A DNA stretch of 64,000 bases. Origin: GCA-2686295 sp964402995. GTDB taxonomy: Archaea > Nanobdellota > Nanobdellia > Woesearchaeales > GCA-2686295. The notes under the pieces are model-generated. The model had not been told where the DNA came from. It worked only from the letters and a program-made list of their open reading frames with translations, and searched no databases. The stretch covers positions 1 to 64,000 of the forward strand of contig CAYOEA010000002.1 in the NCBI GenBank assembly GCA_964402995.1. Reading direction: 5' to 3'. Made by a program: the position numbers and the translations under genes. Positions 25,249 to 33,714 of the stretch are shown here, in pieces (the first letter of the stretch is position 1; every line of letters begins with the position of its first letter).

Positions 25249-27873
25249 TTATTTAACATCACAAGCGCCAGTAAAGCCACAGCTTTCTGAACATTGAGTA
25301 CAACCACCGACTTTAATCATCTTACCCTTCTTACATTGAGGGCAAGTATCACCAAGATCAGAACCAAAGGTTTCTTCTTTTGACCTAGGTTTGACTTCTT
25401 CGTCTGATGACTCATCTTTAAGTTTTTCGCTAGTAATTTCTTTGTTTTTACCCTTTATATTATTTGCGGATTTCTCATTTTTCTTTTCAGTATCTGAAGA
25501 AGTTGAAAGTACTTGTTCGGATCTACAGTTATCCCTATAAATAGTTACACCTTTACAACCAAGCTCATAAGCTTGCTCATAAAGTTCCCTAGTTTGTTCC
25601 TTTGTAAAGTCCGCAGGAGCATTAGCAGTCTTACTAATAGACGAATCAGTCCATCTTTGAACTGCTGCTTGAACTTTAATATGTTCTAAAGGACCAAGAG
25701 ACATAGCGCTAACAAAATAATCAGGTAAAGTACCATCTTCTTTTTTATAATCTTTTGCAAGAGGAATTAGTACTTTATGAAATCCTAATCTTGATTGTCT
25801 AAAAAATTCAAAAGCATAGTAAGGTTCAATCCCTGTTGAAGTTCCAAGCATAGTTCCAACAGTTCCAGTTGGAGCTTGAGTTGTAAATGAAACATTTCTC
25901 ATACCATCCTTTAAGATAAGATCTCTTAATTCTTGAGGCATTTGTTTCATAAAGCCACTTTCAACAAATTTTTCTGCTTCAAATTTAGGAAACGAACCTT
26001 TTTCTTTTGCTAAACCAGACGAAGTTTTAATTACTTCAACCGTGATTGATTTGTAAATTTCATCGATTAATTTTAAACTTTCATCAGACCCATAAGTAAT
26101 TCTTAATTTAATAAGAAGTTCACCAAGACCTAAAGTTCCACAACCAATTCTTCGTTCTTGTTTTTGATTGTGTTCATTTTCTTTGAAATGATACGGTGTT
26201 AAATCAATTACATTATCAAGGAATCTAACTAAATAATGAGCAGATTTCTTTAGTGTTTCCCAATCCATTTTGTAAAGAGGACCTACTTCATCTTCACCAA
26301 TTTTAACTGCAAATGAAGCTAAATAAAGGTGGGCTAAATTACAAACTCCCCAACCAGGAAGACCTTGTTCTCCGCACGGATTAGTACAAATAATTTTATT
26401 GAAATAATAAGAATTACTTAACTTGTTATAACGCTCCATAAAAACTATGCCTGGCTCTGCACTTTCCCATGCAGCATCAGTAAGTTTATTCCAAAGAGCT
26501 TTTGCTTTAACAGTTTTATAAACTTTGACAGGATATCCTTTGTCAACCCAACCCCATATATCTCCATCCCACTCTTGGTCATAAATATCACTATAAGCTG
26601 GATGTTCATAATCAGGGAAAATTAAGTCCCAATCACCATCTTTCTTAACAGCATCCATAAATCTATCTGAAACCATGATTGAAATATTTGCATTTTCAAT
26701 AGTTCCTGCTGTTTTCTTAGCGTCAATAAATTCTTCAATATCAGGATGCCAATCTCCTTGCATCAACATAAGAGCTCCTCTTCTTGAGCCACCCTGTTCA
26801 ATTAAACCAGTTGCAAAAGAATAAAGCCCACCCCAAGATACAGATCCTGAAGATTTACCATGAACTCCTCTAACATAAGCATATCTAGGTCTTAATGTTG
26901 AAAGAGATATTCCAACTCCACCACCACGAGACATAATTTCAGTCATCTGGTAAAGTGTGTGTTTTACAATTGAAGTTCTTGAATCTTTAGGAGATGGAAT
27001 CACATAACAATTATAGAGAGTAAGATTTGAAGTATAATGACCTGTTTCATCAGTATTCGCACCAGTCATAATCCTTCCTGCAGGTTGTATATGATTTTTA
27101 TTTAGTGCATCCCAGAAATTCTTAAACCATGTGTCTCTAAGTTCAGGAGTTTTCTCTGCTGAAGCAATTGCTTTTGCTACACGCTTATATGCTGCATTAA
27201 CACTTTCAATAGGTTTTTCACACATCCATTTACTTTGCTTAAACTCATAATTGATTTCTTTATCAGCATAAGCACCTGTAATCATGTGAAGTAAAAGTTT
27301 TTCATTTCTAAGCATTTTTCTAACAATACCTAAGTCTTTCTTTGGATATTTTGGATCTTCTTTTGAAATAGCCACAACCAAATCTCCTTCACCAATATCT
27401 TCTTTTTTAGCTTTGACAGAATATCGGTCTAAAAAGATTGCTCTTCCAAGTTCATCAAGTTGAACTGAATTATTTAGAACAATTCTTGCTTGTTTACTTA
27501 ATGGCACACCAAGAGCTTTTAATTGCTCAGCTTCTTTGCAATCTTTAACTACTGGTTCTATTTCTCTTAATCTTCTTCGTTCATCTCTATAAAGAATAAA
27601 TGTTTTTGCAGTTTTTGCATGACCATAATTAATTAAAGTTTTTTCAATTAAATCTTGAATATCTTCAACTTCAGGAACAGAATTATGATAAATTTTGTTA
27701 ACTATTTTTGAAACATCGCCTGATAATTTCTTAGCTAATGCTTTATCAGTACCGCCCACAGCTTGTGCTGCTTTAAAAATTGCATACGCAACTTTTTCTT
27801 TACTGTATGGAACTATACGTCCATCTCTTTTTCTTATGAATTCTACAACTTGTTTATTTGATTTTTCTTCCAA
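25249..27873 (-). CDS. nrdJ: Adenosylcobalamin-dependent (class II) ribonucleotide reductase
   Basis: This 874-residue enzyme reduces ribonucleotides to deoxyribonucleotides. Residues about 8-105 are an ATP-cone (IRKRDGRIVPYSKEKV, ending in ILYRDERRR). The barrel has NLTLYNCYVIPSP with a redox Cys, SRGGGVGISLS, NPCGEQGLPGWGVCNLAHL with the active-site NxCxE and radical Cys, and QAPTGTVGT. A charged linker leads to a C-terminal zinc-ribbon-like CPQCKKG and CTQCSESCGFTGAC. The TTG start is supported by GAGGA 7 nt upstream. It follows the nrdR gene and precedes the cobalamin adenosyltransferase. ATP-cone presence allows dATP feedback control. Confidence 0.96.
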   Translation of the reverse strand: MEEKSNKQVVEFIRKRDGRIVPYSKEKVAYAIFKAAQAVGGTDKALAKKLSGDVSKIVNKIYHNSVPEVEDIQDLIEKTLINYGHAKTAKTFILYRDERRRLREIEPVVKDCKEAEQLKALGVPLSKQARIVLNNSVQLDELGRAIFLDRYSVKAKKEDIGEGDLVVAISKEDPKYPKKDLGIVRKMLRNEKLLLHMITGAYADKEINYEFKQSKWMCEKPIESVNAAYKRVAKAIASAEKTPELRDTWFKNFWDALNKNHIQPAGRIMTGANTDETGHYTSNLTLYNCYVIPSPKDSRTSIVKHTLYQMTEIMSRGGGVGISLSTLRPRYAYVRGVHGKSSGSVSWGGLYSFATGLIEQGGSRRGALMLMQGDWHPDIEEFIDAKKTAGTIENANISIMVSDRFMDAVKKDGDWDLIFPDYEHPAYSDIYDQEWDGDIWGWVDKGYPVKVYKTVKAKALWNKLTDAAWESAEPGIVFMERYNKLSNSYYFNKIICTNPCGEQGLPGWGVCNLAHLYLASFAVKIGEDEVGPLYKMDWETLKKSAHYLVRFLDNVIDLTPYHFKENEHNQKQERRIGCGTLGLGELLIKLRITYGSDESLKLIDEIYKSITVEVIKTSSGLAKEKGSFPKFEAEKFVESGFMKQMPQELRDLILKDGMRNVSFTTQAPTGTVGTMLGTSTGIEPYYAFEFFRQSRLGFHKVLIPLAKDYKKEDGTLPDYFVSAMSLGPLEHIKVQAAVQRWTDSSISKTANAPADFTKEQTRELYEQAYELGCKGVTIYRDNCRSEQVLSTSSDTEKKNEKSANNIKGKNKEITSEKLKDESSDEEVKPRSKEETFGSDLGDTCPQCKKGKMIKVGGCTQCSESCGFTGACDVK

Positions 27874-27874
27874 C

Positions 27875-28333
27875 TTAATTTCCTCTTGTTTTTTGTAATT
27901 TCTTCAACTCTTTTTCAAAAGCATCAAGATCTTGAAAAGACATATAGACACTGGCAAAACGAATGTATGCCACTTTATCTAGTTTTTTTAGTTTTTTCAT
28001 CACCAATGAGCCTACTAAATGTGATTTTACTTCTGATTTTTCACCATTTCTTAATTGAGATTCTATTTCATCTAGCATAATATTAATTTGATCTACAGAA
28101 ATAGGTCTTTTTTCACAAGCTCTAGTAAATCCAGCTCGTAACTTATTTCTATCAAAAGTTTCTCTTACACCATTTTTCTTTATGATAACTAAAGGATGTA
28201 ACTCGACACGCTCATAAGTAGTAAATCGTTTAGAACATTTAGAACACTCACGTCTACGTCTTGTTATTTCCTCACCAGATTCTCTGGTTTCTACAACTTT
28301 TGTTGAATCAAAATCACAAAACGGACATTTCAT
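27875..28333 (-). CDS. nrdR: Transcriptional regulator NrdR
   Basis: A complete 152-residue NrdR. The zinc ribbon has CPFC near residue 3 and CSKCSKRFTTYERVE near 34. The ATP-cone (about 48-138) has VIIKKNGVRETFDRNKL, RACEKRPIS and YIRFASVYMSF. In bacteria NrdR represses ribonucleotide reductase genes when its ATP-cone binds dATP/ATP. Here it is the first gene of an nrdR-nrdJ-pduO operon, and its upstream region has two NrdR-box-like palindromes 32 bp apart that overlap the predicted transcription start. NrdR is mainly bacterial, so its presence in an archaeon with apparent operators suggests transfer of a whole regulatory unit. Confidence 0.95.
   Translation of the reverse strand: MKCPFCDFDSTKVVETRESGEEITRRRRECSKCSKRFTTYERVELHPLVIIKKNGVRETFDRNKLRAGFTRACEKRPISVDQINIMLDEIESQLRNGEKSEVKSHLVGSLVMKKLKKLDKVAYIRFASVYMSFQDLDAFEKELKKLQKTRGN
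27881..27885 (-). promoter_or_regulatory. Ribosome-binding site supporting the nrdJ TTG start
   Basis: The minus strand reads GAGGA within AAGAGGAAATT, 7 nt upstream of the TTG at 27873. It lies in the last codons of nrdR, so the two genes are closely linked in translation. Confidence 0.6.
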
Positions 28334-28397
28334 ATTATAGCCTACCTTTTATTAAATTATTAACTACTCTTTTGTGTCAACTGTGAAAAATGCCTAA

Positions 28398-28413
28398 ACA
28401 CTATATGTAGTGT
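28398..28413. promoter_or_regulatory. NrdR box 1
   Basis: ACACTATATGTAGTGT is a near-perfect 16-bp palindrome and matches the bacterial NrdR-box consensus (ACACwATATATwGTGT) with a single difference. It is located in the leader of the nrdR operon, 65 bp before the nrdR start. Confidence 0.8.
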
Positions 28414-28429
28414 GTTTGCAAGGAGAAAC

Positions 28430-28445
28430 TTCCCACATGTAGTGT
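28430..28445. promoter_or_regulatory. NrdR box 2 (half-degenerate)
   Basis: The right half TGTAGTGT is identical to that of box 1; the left half TTCCCACA is weak. Its centre is 32 bp from box 1, the three-helical-turn spacing seen between paired NrdR boxes. It overlaps the predicted transcription start of the nrdR operon. Confidence 0.65.
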
Positions 28446-28460
28446 TTAGTGTTGCACTTC

Positions 28461-28469
28461 ATATATAAA
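28461..28469 (-). promoter_or_regulatory. TATA box of the nrdR operon
   Basis: The minus strand reads TTTATATAT. Transcription would begin near 28438, inside NrdR box 2, leaving a roughly 105-nt leader that contains box 1. Bound NrdR would therefore block initiation. Confidence 0.5.
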
Positions 28470-28477
28470 TATTTGGG

Positions 28478-28498
28478 TTGTAAATACTATATTTACAA
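28478..28498. promoter_or_regulatory. 21-bp perfect palindrome, possible second operator
   Basis: TTGTAAATA and TATTTACAA form perfect 9-bp arms around CTA. The element is just upstream of the nrdR TATA box and 66 bp upstream of the divergent methyltransferase promoter. It does not resemble an NrdR box, so a different regulator may bind. Confidence 0.45.
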
Positions 28499-28543
28499 AC
28501 ATCAATAATCAGAAAGAACAAATGCAAAAGTATCATTGAAAAG

Positions 28544-28554
28544 GTTTAAATAAA
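28544..28554 (+). promoter_or_regulatory. TATA box of the THUMP methyltransferase gene
   Basis: GTTTAAATAAA is centred 26 bp before ATG 28575; leaderless start expected. Confidence 0.55.
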
Positions 28555-28574
28555 GAGTTTGAATTCGAATAAAC

Positions 28575-29687
28575 ATGAAAGGAGTAAGCATTACAGATAT
28601 AGGACTTGAAGAAGCAAGTAGCATAGAATTAAAAGACTATGGAATAAATAAATGTGAAACTTATGAAGGTATAACTGTCTTTGAAATAAAAGATGAAGAG
28701 GAACTCGCAAGAGTGACATACAAGACTCAAATTTCAAAAAGAATTCTAAAATACGCTGATAGAATTGAAATTAGTGCAGACTTAGAAAAAAGTGCTGAAA
28801 AAATATCTCAAGCAATAATTAAATATCCAGAATTAAAAAATAAAAAAATAAAACTTGAATGTGAACGAAATGGGGAACATGATTTTAATAGTGTGGATCT
28901 AGTTACAGAGACAAGTGAATTATTAAGATTAGAAGAATATAAAACTGGAAGTAAAGAATATGATCTTCAGATATATATCTATATATACAAAAATAATGCA
29001 ACCATAGGAATTGACTTTTCAGGCCGAGACTTAAGTAAAAGAGATTATAGGGTATTTACAACTGCAAGTAGTATAAAGGGAAGCCTTGCATGCGCTCTCT
29101 TAAAGCTTTCAGGATATAAACCTGGAGAAAAAATACTAGACCCTTATTGCGAATCAGGAGTAATCCCTATAGAAGCAGCAATTTATGCATCGAAAAAATC
29201 AGTCAACTATTATAAAAAAGAGTTTGAATTCCTAAAAATAAATTCTGAATTATCAAACATATTTGAAGAAGAAGATTCAAAAGAAAAGAAAAAAATAAAA
29301 GAAATTTATTGTTATGATAAAAATCTAAAAAATATTAATAGTTCTAAAAAGAATGCTAAAATTGCAGGTATGGATAAAAACATTAACTTCTCTAAAACAG
29401 ATATTGAATGGTTAGATACAAAATTTGACAAAGAAACAGTAGATAAAGTTATTACAAAAATCCCATCAGAATCAAAAAGACAAGGAGAAAAAATTATCAC
29501 TAAATTATATGAAGAATTATTTTATCAAATTGATTATATCCTTAAAAAAAAAGGAGTGGCAATTATTTGCGTAATGAAAGATGAATTAGCAAAAAAAATT
29601 GCAGAAAAAAAACACTTAAAACTAAAAAGAGAAACAAGCTTCTATTCAGGAAAACAAGAATATAAAGTTCTAATATTTAACAAATAA
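28575..29687 (+). CDS. THUMP-domain RNA methyltransferase, Trm14/TrmN-like, with altered motif IV
   Basis: A 370-residue protein of the Trm14/RlmL group. Residues about 45-150 are a THUMP-like RNA-binding region, followed by GIDFSGRDLSKRDYR near residue 151, the sequence that leads into the Rossmann domain in tRNA guanine-N2 methyltransferases. The SAM motif is DPYCESGVIPIEAA near 192, with Glu where the family normally has Gly. Motif IV, expected as NPPY/F, reads TKIPSES near 297. The RNA-binding half looks normal while the catalytic loop has changed. The protein may still methylate tRNA, or it may have become a non-catalytic RNA binder. Confidence 0.72.
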   Translation: MKGVSITDIGLEEASSIELKDYGINKCETYEGITVFEIKDEEELARVTYKTQISKRILKYADRIEISADLEKSAEKISQAIIKYPELKNKKIKLECERNGEHDFNSVDLVTETSELLRLEEYKTGSKEYDLQIYIYIYKNNATIGIDFSGRDLSKRDYRVFTTASSIKGSLACALLKLSGYKPGEKILDPYCESGVIPIEAAIYASKKSVNYYKKEFEFLKINSELSNIFEEEDSKEKKKIKEIYCYDKNLKNINSSKKNAKIAGMDKNINFSKTDIEWLDTKFDKETVDKVITKIPSESKRQGEKIITKLYEELFYQIDYILKKKGVAIICVMKDELAKKIAEKKHLKLKRETSFYSGKQEYKVLIFNK

Positions 29688-29747
29688 TTATTTAAGAATA
29701 TTTTAATCCGTAAATACTATTTAAACTAGATTTTTAGTTTCAAAAAA

Positions 29748-29761
29748 GTATTTAAATAAAG
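29748..29761 (+). promoter_or_regulatory. TATA box of the MBF1 gene
   Basis: GTATTTAAATAAAG lies about 30 bp upstream of the predicted start of a short leader that contains the ribosome-binding site at 29789. Confidence 0.5.
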
Positions 29762-29788
29762 AAGCCTCTAAATTATTATAAATTCTTT

Positions 29789-29795
29789 GAGGTGG
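29789..29795 (+). promoter_or_regulatory. Ribosome-binding site fixing the MBF1 GTG start
   Basis: GAGGTGG is followed by six A and GTG at 29802. The apparent in-frame TTG at 29787 overlaps this site and cannot be the real start. Confidence 0.65.
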
Positions 29796-29801
29796 AAAAA
29801 A

Positions 29802-30248
29802 GTGCAATGCGAAATGTGCGGAAAAGATGCCACATTAAATAGGTATAAAGTAGAAGGAACAATAGTTAATTTGTGTGATGCGTGCGAAAGACACGGAGAA
29901 AAAATCGAAGAACAACCAACCATACAAAGAAGAAATTTTACAAAACGAGAAGAATCTGAAATAATACAAATAATAAGAAAGGATTGGCCTTTAATTGTAA
30001 AGAATGCGCGTGAAAAAACAGGTATGAAACAAAAAGAAATGGCTCAAAAAATTGCTGAAAAAGAATCAGTAATACATAATATTGAATCAGGTCACATGAA
30101 ACCAAGCATTTCACTTGCAAGAAAGTTAGAAAAATTTTTGCATATAAATTTAGTTGAATCATACAAAGAAGAAGGATTCAAAGCAAAAGAACATGGTGAA
30201 AGTGCAGGTATGACTCTTGGGGATATGATAAAAATAAAAAAAAGATGA
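29802..30248 (+). CDS. mbf1: Archaeal multiprotein bridging factor MBF1
   Basis: A 148-residue two-domain protein. The N-terminal zinc ribbon has CEMC at residues 3-6 and CDAC near 25-28. A flexible charged linker is followed by a Cro/C1-type helix-turn-helix from about 60 to 120 (REKTGMKQKEMAQKIAEKESVIHNIESG), which is the MBF1 signature. Archaeal MBF1 associates with ribosomes and transcription factors. The gene is single, with its own promoter, and starts with GTG behind a clear Shine-Dalgarno site. Confidence 0.92.
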   Translation: MQCEMCGKDATLNRYKVEGTIVNLCDACERHGEKIEEQPTIQRRNFTKREESEIIQIIRKDWPLIVKNAREKTGMKQKEMAQKIAEKESVIHNIESGHMKPSISLARKLEKFLHINLVESYKEEGFKAKEHGESAGMTLGDMIKIKKR

Positions 30249-30297
30249 ATTGCCAGAATATTGTTGAAAAACAATAATAAAAGCTAAACTAACAGAA

Positions 30298-30307
30298 ATA
30301 TTTAAAA
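30298..30307 (+). promoter_or_regulatory. TATA box of the membrane GT2 gene
   Basis: ATATTTAAAA lies about 29 bp before ATG 30332. Confidence 0.5.
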
Positions 30308-30331
30308 CAATAGTCGACCTCATCTAGGTTA

Positions 30332-31594
30332 ATGCAATTAACATTTCACACTTATTTAATCTTAACTTTAAGCTTATTAGGTTTATTTACAGGTATATTC
30401 TATTTCTTAACAATCATATCTCCTGATAAAAAAGTCTATAAAAAAAATAAAAACTATAGACCAATGGTTAGCATCATAATTCCTGTATGGAATGAAGGTT
30501 CAAGCAATGGCGAAAGACTAAGAAAAACTGTTGAATCATTGTTAAATTGTGACTATCCTAAAGATAAATTAGAAATAATAATAGTAAATGATGGATCAAC
30601 AGATAATTCGCTATCAATTGCAAGAAGTTATGAAAAAGATGGTGTAAAAGTATTTACTCACAACAAATCTAAAGGCAAAACTAATGCAGTAAATATAGGC
30701 TTAAAAAACTCAAAAGGAGAATTTATTGCAGCTTTGGATGCAGATTCATTTATTGAAGCTGATGTATTAGATAAGCTGATTCCTTGTTTTAAAGACAAAA
30801 ATGTTATGGCAACAGTACCCTCAATAAAAATATGGAAGCCTAAAAATATTTTGGAAAAAATACAATTCTTGGAACTTTTAAGTGGAGTTTTTATTAGACA
30901 TGTTCAATCAGAACTTGGATCAATACCAATGGCACCAGGAGCATTTACCCTTGTGAGGAAAAGTTTTGCTGAACAATATGGTTTTTTAAATCCAAATACA
31001 ATGGTTGAAGATTTAGAATTATCTTTAAGAATCCAAAGTAAAAAATATCTTATTGAAAATGTTGTTAATGCGAATGTATATACAAGCGGAGTAAAAACTC
31101 TAAAAGCATTTATTAGCCAAAGAGTAAGATGGTATTATGGATTTATTATACAAATTAGAAAGTACAAACATCTATTTAGCTCAGAATATGGTAATTTAGG
31201 ATTGTTCATACTTCCAACAACAATAATATTTGCAATAGTTTCAATGTTTATTTTTACTTATGGAATTATGATGACTTTAATTAATACTGCAAATTGGATT
31301 AAAGATTTAATGTTAATCGGATTTGATTTTAAGAATTTCTTTGAAATAACAATTGATCCATTTTTTTACACGATAGATAACGTCACAGTATTACCAATAA
31401 TAATGTTTTTTGCAATGCTTGGATTTATGTACTACATAAAAAAAGTATCAAACGAAAAACAGAACATATTTTGGCCATTTATCTTATTCTCATTAACATA
31501 TTGGTTCTTAGGTTCACTTACATGGATTTTATCGATATATTATTATATTAGGAAAAAACCCATTAAATGGGGTCCAAACTATTTTAACTCATAA
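30332..31594 (+). CDS. Processive-type GT2 membrane glycosyltransferase
   Basis: A 420-residue protein of the hyaluronan/cellulose/PgaC synthase family. It has one N-terminal membrane helix (about 7-27) and a GT-A domain with SIIIPVWNEG, VNDGSTDNS, ALDADSF (the DxD near residue 136), MVEDLELSLR (ED base near 230) and QRVRW (near 265). Three C-terminal membrane helices follow. The D, DxD, ED and QxxRW set is complete, so it should be active at the inner face of the membrane. It could build a polysaccharide or transfer a single sugar to a lipid. It is followed by a thioredoxin-like gene. Confidence 0.85.
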   Translation: MQLTFHTYLILTLSLLGLFTGIFYFLTIISPDKKVYKKNKNYRPMVSIIIPVWNEGSSNGERLRKTVESLLNCDYPKDKLEIIIVNDGSTDNSLSIARSYEKDGVKVFTHNKSKGKTNAVNIGLKNSKGEFIAALDADSFIEADVLDKLIPCFKDKNVMATVPSIKIWKPKNILEKIQFLELLSGVFIRHVQSELGSIPMAPGAFTLVRKSFAEQYGFLNPNTMVEDLELSLRIQSKKYLIENVVNANVYTSGVKTLKAFISQRVRWYYGFIIQIRKYKHLFSSEYGNLGLFILPTTIIFAIVSMFIFTYGIMMTLINTANWIKDLMLIGFDFKNFFEITIDPFFYTIDNVTVLPIIMFFAMLGFMYYIKKVSNEKQNIFWPFILFSLTYWFLGSLTWILSIYYYIRKKPIKWGPNYFNS

Positions 31595-31606
31595 ATTAAA
31601 TTTAAA

Positions 31607-32296
31607 ATGCAAAGAAAAAGATTAAACAAATCAAGATATTTAGCAGCTTTTTTTTTCACAGTAGCCATATTCTTATCAGGATTAATCGTGGGAAATCATG
31701 TTAGTGATATGAAACTACAAGCGTTATATAATTTACAAAATGAATTAAGAGTAGAATCACTTGGAAATGAATTAATGTTTCAGTTAGTAGAGAAAAATTT
31801 ATGTGAAAACATTAATTTAACATCTTATACTGAAGAAATTTCAAAAATCGGACAGAAATTAACTTATATGGAATCATTATATGGATATGAAGATATTAAA
31901 GTTTGGTCTTTAAAAAGTTATTATTCATTATTGCTTGTTAGACATTTATTAATTACAGAAAAAGCAAAAGAAGAATGTAATAAAACAACACCAGTAGTTC
32001 TTTATTTCTACAGCAATAAGAATTGTGAAGATTGTGAAGACCAAGGATTAGTATTAACAAATATTCACAAAAACTATCCTTTATTTCATATTTACTCTTT
32101 TGAATATGCATTGAATAATGCTGCAGTTGATTTTCTAAAAGAAAAGTATGAAATTGATCCAAATAGACTTCCAACAATAGTTATAGATAACAAAATATTT
32201 TATGGATTTCAATCAAAAAAATTCTTACTTGAATACATGGATTTAGAAAAAAGATTAGAAGAAGATAAATTGATACATCCTGAATGGTATAAATGA
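31607..32296 (+). CDS. Membrane-anchored thioredoxin-like protein
   Basis: A 229-residue protein with an N-terminal basic stretch and one membrane helix (about 11-29), putting the rest outside the cell. Residues about 40-115 are helical. From 128 a thioredoxin fold follows, with VVLYFYSNKNCEDCEDQG. Its CxxC is at 140-143, and RLPTIVID supplies the cis-Pro near residue 192. It is probably a disulfide oxidoreductase or isomerase for exported proteins, of which the window encodes several Cys-rich examples. It lies 12 bp after the GT2 gene. Confidence 0.75.
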   Translation: MQRKRLNKSRYLAAFFFTVAIFLSGLIVGNHVSDMKLQALYNLQNELRVESLGNELMFQLVEKNLCENINLTSYTEEISKIGQKLTYMESLYGYEDIKVWSLKSYYSLLLVRHLLITEKAKEECNKTTPVVLYFYSNKNCEDCEDQGLVLTNIHKNYPLFHIYSFEYALNNAAVDFLKEKYEIDPNRLPTIVIDNKIFYGFQSKKFLLEYMDLEKRLEEDKLIHPEWYK

Positions 32297-32307
32297 TTTA
32301 ATACAAA

Positions 32308-33714
32308 TCACTCATACAAAGGTTCTTTCCACCAATCATTAAATAAATCATAAGACCAAATTTCCACTGTATCTGAAGAATAAGTTTTTCTGAAATCAGG
32401 AGTATTTTTTATTAAAAATAAAATCCCTTCATCTTCTTGAGACCATACTAAACCATTACGCATGTCATCGGTTATAAGGATGAATGAGATGCTGTTTGTA
32501 TCTAAATAAGATTTAAACAACGAAAGGTCTCGTGATTTAAGAATGTCGTTAGAAACGTTTGAAAACGCGTCTGAGCCTGAAAAACTAGTGAAGACTGATT
32601 CCTTATTAGAAAAATAATTAATCATGTGACCATAATCAGGATGAGATAAAATATTTGTTTGATTCTGAGAAGTAATTTTCAAAGAATCAAGAGATAAAAA
32701 TAATTCATTAGTTGGATTAACTAATATTAATTGATTAACTTGAAGTGAAGTAGAAAATATTATACCACAAAATATCAAAAGCAAAGTAAAATGCTTAATT
32801 GTAACAATAACCCATTCACGTTTAGATAAGAACACGATAAGTATTGCGGAAAAGAAACAAAGAAGAATATTCAATGCGATCTTTCCTTGAACATTAAAAA
32901 GTGAAAATGAGAATATTAACAAAAAGAAAAACAAAATATGAACAAAGTATTTTTTATCAGACCAAGCCAAAAATAATCCTAACAATGCCATGAATAAATA
33001 GAAGAAAGAAATACCACTAATAACACCAAAAGAAGTAAAGAAAGTCGAAAAAGTAGCCTTAGTTAATGATAAAAATAAAAAATTGTTTGAAAAACTAAAT
33101 AGCAGTAATGAGAGAACTGATGGAATAAATGTTATAATAGAAAAACGTAAATTAGAACTATAAAAATAATATGCTACAATGAATAAACAAGATAATAAAT
33201 AAAAAGAGAAATCAGTAATAGATATTAACATTAATAATGGAATTGAAAAATAACTTTTTTTAAGATATGCAAATACGAATAGTAAAAATAAAAATAATAC
33301 TAAAGAATAAGGTGTAAATATTGAAAAAACAAATAAGAAAATAGGAGATAGAATAAATAAAGCAGTTGCTATAAGGACTGTTAGTTCATCTTTAATTAAT
33401 ATTTTTGAATTTAAAAAGAAAAACACAGTAGATGCCAAACCTAATAAAATAGTAATTATCCAAGTTATAGAATCACCAAATAAACTAACTAAAAAAGACA
33501 TAAAATAATGAAATGAAGAAATCTGAGATTCTTGAAAATTAAAATTATCGGATGATATTGATTTAATAATTCCTAAATGATAATATGATTCATCAGATGG
33601 AAAAACAGGAGTTCCACTCGAAAAACGAGCATAAATTGGCAAGAATAAAACTAATAGTGTAACAAGTATAATAATTGGCAAATATGTTTTACTTAAAGGA
33701 AATTTTTGTTTCAT
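32308..33714 (-). CDS. Polytopic membrane protein, GT-C-like, paired with its upstream neighbour
   Basis: A 468-residue protein with about 11 membrane helices (11-28 through about 350) and a C-terminal soluble part of some 110 residues. The first external loop has FPSDESYYHLGII near residue 38, an acidic motif in the position used by GT-C glycosyltransferases. It overlaps the next upstream gene by 4 nt (ATGA), and both share the same architecture. The pair may form one enzyme or two sequential ones. Reaction not assigned; a GT-C role is inferred from topology and loop motif. Confidence 0.5.
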   Translation of the reverse strand: MKQKFPLSKTYLPIIILVTLLVLFLPIYARFSSGTPVFPSDESYYHLGIIKSISSDNFNFQESQISSFHYFMSFLVSLFGDSITWIITILLGLASTVFFFLNSKILIKDELTVLIATALFILSPIFLFVFSIFTPYSLVLFLFLLFVFAYLKKSYFSIPLLMLISITDFSFYLLSCLFIVAYYFYSSNLRFSIITFIPSVLSLLLFSFSNNFLFLSLTKATFSTFFTSFGVISGISFFYLFMALLGLFLAWSDKKYFVHILFFFLLIFSFSLFNVQGKIALNILLCFFSAILIVFLSKREWVIVTIKHFTLLLIFCGIIFSTSLQVNQLILVNPTNELFLSLDSLKITSQNQTNILSHPDYGHMINYFSNKESVFTSFSGSDAFSNVSNDILKSRDLSLFKSYLDTNSISFILITDDMRNGLVWSQEDEGILFLIKNTPDFRKTYSSDTVEIWSYDLFNDWWKEPLYE

